This document shows, in pieces, positions 5,373-5,407 of a DNA stretch of 5,407 nucleotides. Below the pieces are notes generated by a model. That model saw only the letters and a program-made list of their open reading frames with translations. It was not told where the DNA came from and did not search any database. The position numbers and the translations under genes were made by a program. The stretch lies in contig DCGL01000121.1 of NCBI GenBank assembly GCA_002314565.1, positions 1,603-7,009 of the forward strand, in the 5' to 3' direction. Source of the stretch: Clostridiales bacterium UBA1779 (GTDB taxonomy: Bacteria; Bacillota; Clostridia; Oscillospirales; CAG-272). Every line of letters starts with the position of its first letter. Position 1 is the stretch's first letter.

Positions 5373-5407
5373 CCAAAGTACTCAATTAAATAATAAAATC
5401 CCGGCAA

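Noticed and set aside
5373..5407. Possible gene end or promoter at the right edge
   Set aside because: The AT-rich stretch has no -35/-10 pair, ribosome site or readable coding frame in the 35 bases available.

Overview
The window holds one complete, co-oriented (+ strand) sensor-and-transporter locus of a common Firmicutes type. In order it encodes an OmpR/PhoB-family response regulator (75-785), a membrane histidine kinase (883-2025), an ABC transporter ATPase of the MacB/LolD/BceA type (2152-2913) and a large two-domain FtsX/MacB-type permease (2919-5285). Gram-positive Clostridia, probably a gut-type Ruminococcaceae/Oscillospiraceae relative, fit best. The reasons are the strong AGGAGG ribosome site, the consensus sigma-A promoter, the roughly balanced base composition and the regulator-kinase-ATPase-FtsX order. 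This placement is inference; no taxonomic marker gene is present.

Layout: bases 1-74 carry a near-consensus housekeeping promoter (TTGACT, 17-bp spacer, TATAAT) with a very short leader, suggesting steady expression of regulator and kinase. Between them lies a 97-base gap (786-882), long for such a pair. It contains hairpins, an imperfect internal repeat and a 26-codon ORF ending one base before the preferred kinase start; it is the least ordinary part of the window. Between kinase and ATPase (2026-2151) is a second promoter with a perfect TATAAT but no good -35. In the -35 position are two adjacent symmetric elements with CTTAA repeated at an 11-base interval, the geometry expected of an OmpR-family binding site. 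ATPase and permease are separated by 5 bases and are probably translationally coupled. After the permease, 5286-5407 holds two hairpins and no visible gene.

Working model (inference from known BceRS-BceAB and VncRS-Vex systems): the kinase senses an envelope signal, possibly through the transporter, and phosphorylates Asp54 of the regulator. The regulator then binds the 2057-2080 element and switches on the transporter operon. Candidate substrates are antimicrobial peptides, cell-wall-active compounds or signal peptides, but the sequence does not identify one. The permease has eight predicted membrane segments in two 1+3 halves, so it is not the 10-segment BceB type. I see no frameshifts, insertion sequences, tRNA/rRNA genes or CRISPR arrays, and no credible minus-strand gene. 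The system as a whole is a recognisable family, not a clearly new one; the novelty candidates are in its control regions.
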